From assembly GCA_937911445.1 (NCBI GenBank), contig CALDQY010000086.1, forward strand, positions 1 to 6,450: DNA of 6,450 bases, written 5' to 3'. Origin of the DNA: an uncultured Rhodobiaceae bacterium (GTDB lineage: Archaea; Thermoplasmatota; Poseidoniia; Poseidoniales; Poseidoniaceae). Each line of letters opens with the position of its first letter. Within the stretch, counting starts at the first letter, position 1. Positions 5,048 through 6,450 of this stretch are shown here, piece by piece. The notes under the pieces are model-generated. The model made no database searches. It was not told the origin of the DNA and saw nothing but the letters and a program-made list of their open reading frames with translations. The position numbers and the translations under genes are program-made.

Positions 5048-6450
5048 ATGGAGTGTGGTTCCTGCGGTGCAGTTATCCCTGACGATTCCATCTTCTGCTC
5101 CGAATGTGGAGCACGACAAGAATTCTCTAGAGCAGGGAGTTTCTCCGCAATGGGGTCGCAAAGCCTAGGCGGCGGCGAAGTCACAGGCGGACGTGGATTT
5201 GGTGTCGTATCTGGCGAGGCGGTGCGACAACAGCGCGACATGCAGCAGCAAGGTATGCCTCAAGGGATCCCTGCGGACATCTTGCAAAACATTGCCTCTG
5301 GAATTCAGCAACAAAACAACTTGCCACCTGGCAGCCAACTTCCTCCGCAGCAGCCAAGCCAATTCCCGAATCAAATGAGCAATCAATTCCCTCAGCAGCA
5401 ACCCTTCATCCCACAAGGCCAACCAATGCCGCAAGGTATGCCGATCAATTCGCAACAAAGCGATATTCCACAGCAACCACGAGGACCAACTATAGCAAGT
5501 GGTGCCGTTCCAAGCACAAACGTCGAATCGCAGCTGGGCAAGCAACTTGGTGGTACCACGGTTACCAACAATCCAACAGCATCACCGACCGATGCAATGG
5601 TAAACCGATTGGCTGAAGCAGAGCGAGCGGTCAAGAATGAACGTCGAAGCCAATGGCTCAACATGAACCAATCGAGTGCATCCAATGTCCTTGCAAATCT
5701 AGGAGCTGATTTACCATCCCATCTCAAGGACGCTCAGGGCATCACACCCGCTGCAGAAGTTCTCGCAGGAACCATGAACCAGTCATCGTCAGATGGACCC
5801 AATGATGCGCTCCTTCGTCGTATGTGTGAAGTTGCTTCACGACGTGTTGCTCGAAAGCGAGGCGTCGCTGTTGAAACGCCTGAAGCGAAGGTCGTGGACG
5901 GTGCATTGATTGTCAATCTCACCTATGTCGATGATGGTCGTGTGCTCGACACTCCTGAGGATTTGACCTCTGCCTTCGAACACGCTATCCAAACGGAGGT
6001 TGCTCTCAAAGGCTACGATATGGCCGTTGAAATCGTTCTCTCCTGCATGAAGGATGGACAAGTAACGACCGTCGGTGCAGAGGCAGAGGAAGACGACGAA
6101 GAGATGTTTGCCTGTGAAGTATGTGACGGACTCGTCAAAGAATCCGATTCAAAATGCCCACACTGTGGAGCCGTCTTCGAAGATGAAGAAGAGGAGGAAG
6201 TCGTCGAACAAACTCGTAAAGGACCTCCCGGTCCATCTCGATCTGGACCTCCAGGGCCTTCTCGATCCGGACCACCAGGGCCTTCTCGTTCAGGACCACC
6301 AGGGCCGAAGAAGGGCGGACCTCCAAGATCATCCAAAGGTGGACCGCCGGGGCCGAAGAAAGGCGGACCGCCGGGTCCGAAGAAAGGCGGACCTCCAGGA
6401 CCATCAAAGGGTGGACCACCGAAAGGCGGACCTCCAGGACCATCAAAGGG
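5048..6450 (+). CDS. Double zinc-ribbon protein with Gln/Pro linker and Gly-Pro-Pro repeat tail, 3' end outside window
   Basis: The frame runs from the ATG at 5048 to the window edge without a stop, giving 467 codons of an incomplete protein of unknown function. Order of parts: a zinc ribbon with Cys3, Cys6, Cys17 and Cys20 in CGSC...CSEC form; a Gly-rich stretch at 41-55; a Gln/Pro/Met-rich, surely disordered linker at about 60-145; a helical stretch at 184-245; a small alpha/beta-looking region at about 255-338 (MCEVASRRVARKRG helix, then ALIVNLTYVDDGRVLDT strands and a second helix); an acidic run; a second zinc ribbon with Cys356, Cys359, Cys370 and Cys373; an acidic EDEEEEE run at 378-384; and a basic GPPGPSRS/GPPGPKKG repeat from 392 on. 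No signal peptide or membrane segment is seen up to the edge, so it looks cytoplasmic. The ribbons suggest protein or nucleic acid binding, and the Lys/Arg-rich tail could contact nucleic acid or the membrane; both are guesses. Minus-strand open frames here are by-products of the repeat composition. Confidence 0.85.
   Translation, partial: MECGSCGAVIPDDSIFCSECGARQEFSRAGSFSAMGSQSLGGGEVTGGRGFGVVSGEAVRQQRDMQQQGMPQGIPADILQNIASGIQQQNNLPPGSQLPPQQPSQFPNQMSNQFPQQQPFIPQGQPMPQGMPINSQQSDIPQQPRGPTIASGAVPSTNVESQLGKQLGGTTVTNNPTASPTDAMVNRLAEAERAVKNERRSQWLNMNQSSASNVLANLGADLPSHLKDAQGITPAAEVLAGTMNQSSSDGPNDALLRRMCEVASRRVARKRGVAVETPEAKVVDGALIVNLTYVDDGRVLDTPEDLTSAFEHAIQTEVALKGYDMAVEIVLSCMKDGQVTTVGAEAEEDDEEMFACEVCDGLVKESDSKCPHCGAVFEDEEEEEVVEQTRKGPPGPSRSGPPGPSRSGPPGPSRSGPPGPKKGGPPRSSKGGPPGPKKGGPPGPKKGGPPGPSKGGPPKGGPPGPSK
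6221..6450 (+). repeat. In-frame 24-bp tandem repeat (Gly-Pro-Pro units)
   Basis: Eight 24-bp units start at 6221, 6245, 6269, 6293, 6317, 6341, 6365 and 6389. A short 15-bp unit follows at 6413, and another full-type unit begins at 6428 and is cut by the window edge after 23 bases. The first three encode GPPGPSRS; later ones encode GPPGPKKG, GPPRSSKG or GPPGPSKG. Early units differ at many third codon positions, while 6382-6411 and 6421-6450 are identical over 30 bases with a 39-bp offset, which points to a recent duplication. The array continues beyond the window. Confidence 0.9.

Noticed and set aside
5165..5727. Minus-strand open frames opposite the Gln/Pro-rich linker.
   Set aside because: No ribosome site or recognisable domain; they overlap a well-supported + strand gene that starts at 5048.
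6013..6446. Two minus-strand open frames over the repeat region.
   Set aside because: They lie opposite the zinc-ribbon gene, and their low-complexity translation only mirrors the repeat; the + strand frame has real Cys motifs.
6221..6450. Collagen-like triple-helix domain.
   Set aside because: Gly is not kept at every third residue; the eight-residue unit (GPPGPSRS, GPPGPKKG) breaks the Gly-X-Y phase each time.

Overview
The window most likely comes from a planktonic archaeon of the Marine Group II / Poseidoniales type. This is an inference from gene style: a zinc-ribbon protein with a long Gly-Pro-Pro/Lys repeat tail, a signal-peptide beta-propeller with one C-terminal membrane anchor, and bacterial-type central metabolism genes packed closely with mixed Shine-Dalgarno and SD-less starts. 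No rRNA, tRNA or other decisive marker is present, so a bacterial origin cannot be excluded from this window alone.

Layout: bases 1-81 carry no supportable gene but include a terminator-like hairpin followed by five T residues. Then, on the + strand, come a secreted, membrane-anchored beta-propeller protein (82-1248) and an acyl-CoA dehydrogenase that looks like glutaryl-CoA dehydrogenase (1320-2495). That gene converges, with only 5 bp between stop codons, on two minus-strand genes of the squalene/phytoene synthase superfamily. The first transcribed is a squalene-synthase-like gene (3900-4919), followed after a 103-bp gap by a phytoene/presqualene-diphosphate-synthase-like gene with a long N-terminal extension (2501-3796). 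A short divergent promoter region (about 4932-5047) separates the pair from a + strand zinc-ribbon protein (5048 to the window end, no stop reached).

Functionally, the two prenyl synthases form the clearest unit. Both couple two isoprenoid diphosphates head to head, but they belong to different subfamilies, so the pair could feed two products (for example squalene and phytoene) or act on one C30 pathway. The dehydrogenase belongs to lysine/tryptophan or glutarate catabolism and has no evident link to the prenyl synthases. The beta-propeller and the zinc-ribbon protein are of unknown function.

The best candidates for a second look are the mixed pair of prenyl synthases, the N-terminal extension and oddly placed AGGAGG upstream of the second one, and the double zinc-ribbon protein with an expanding 24-bp repeat tail. 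I saw no mobile element, CRISPR array, defence system or RNA gene.
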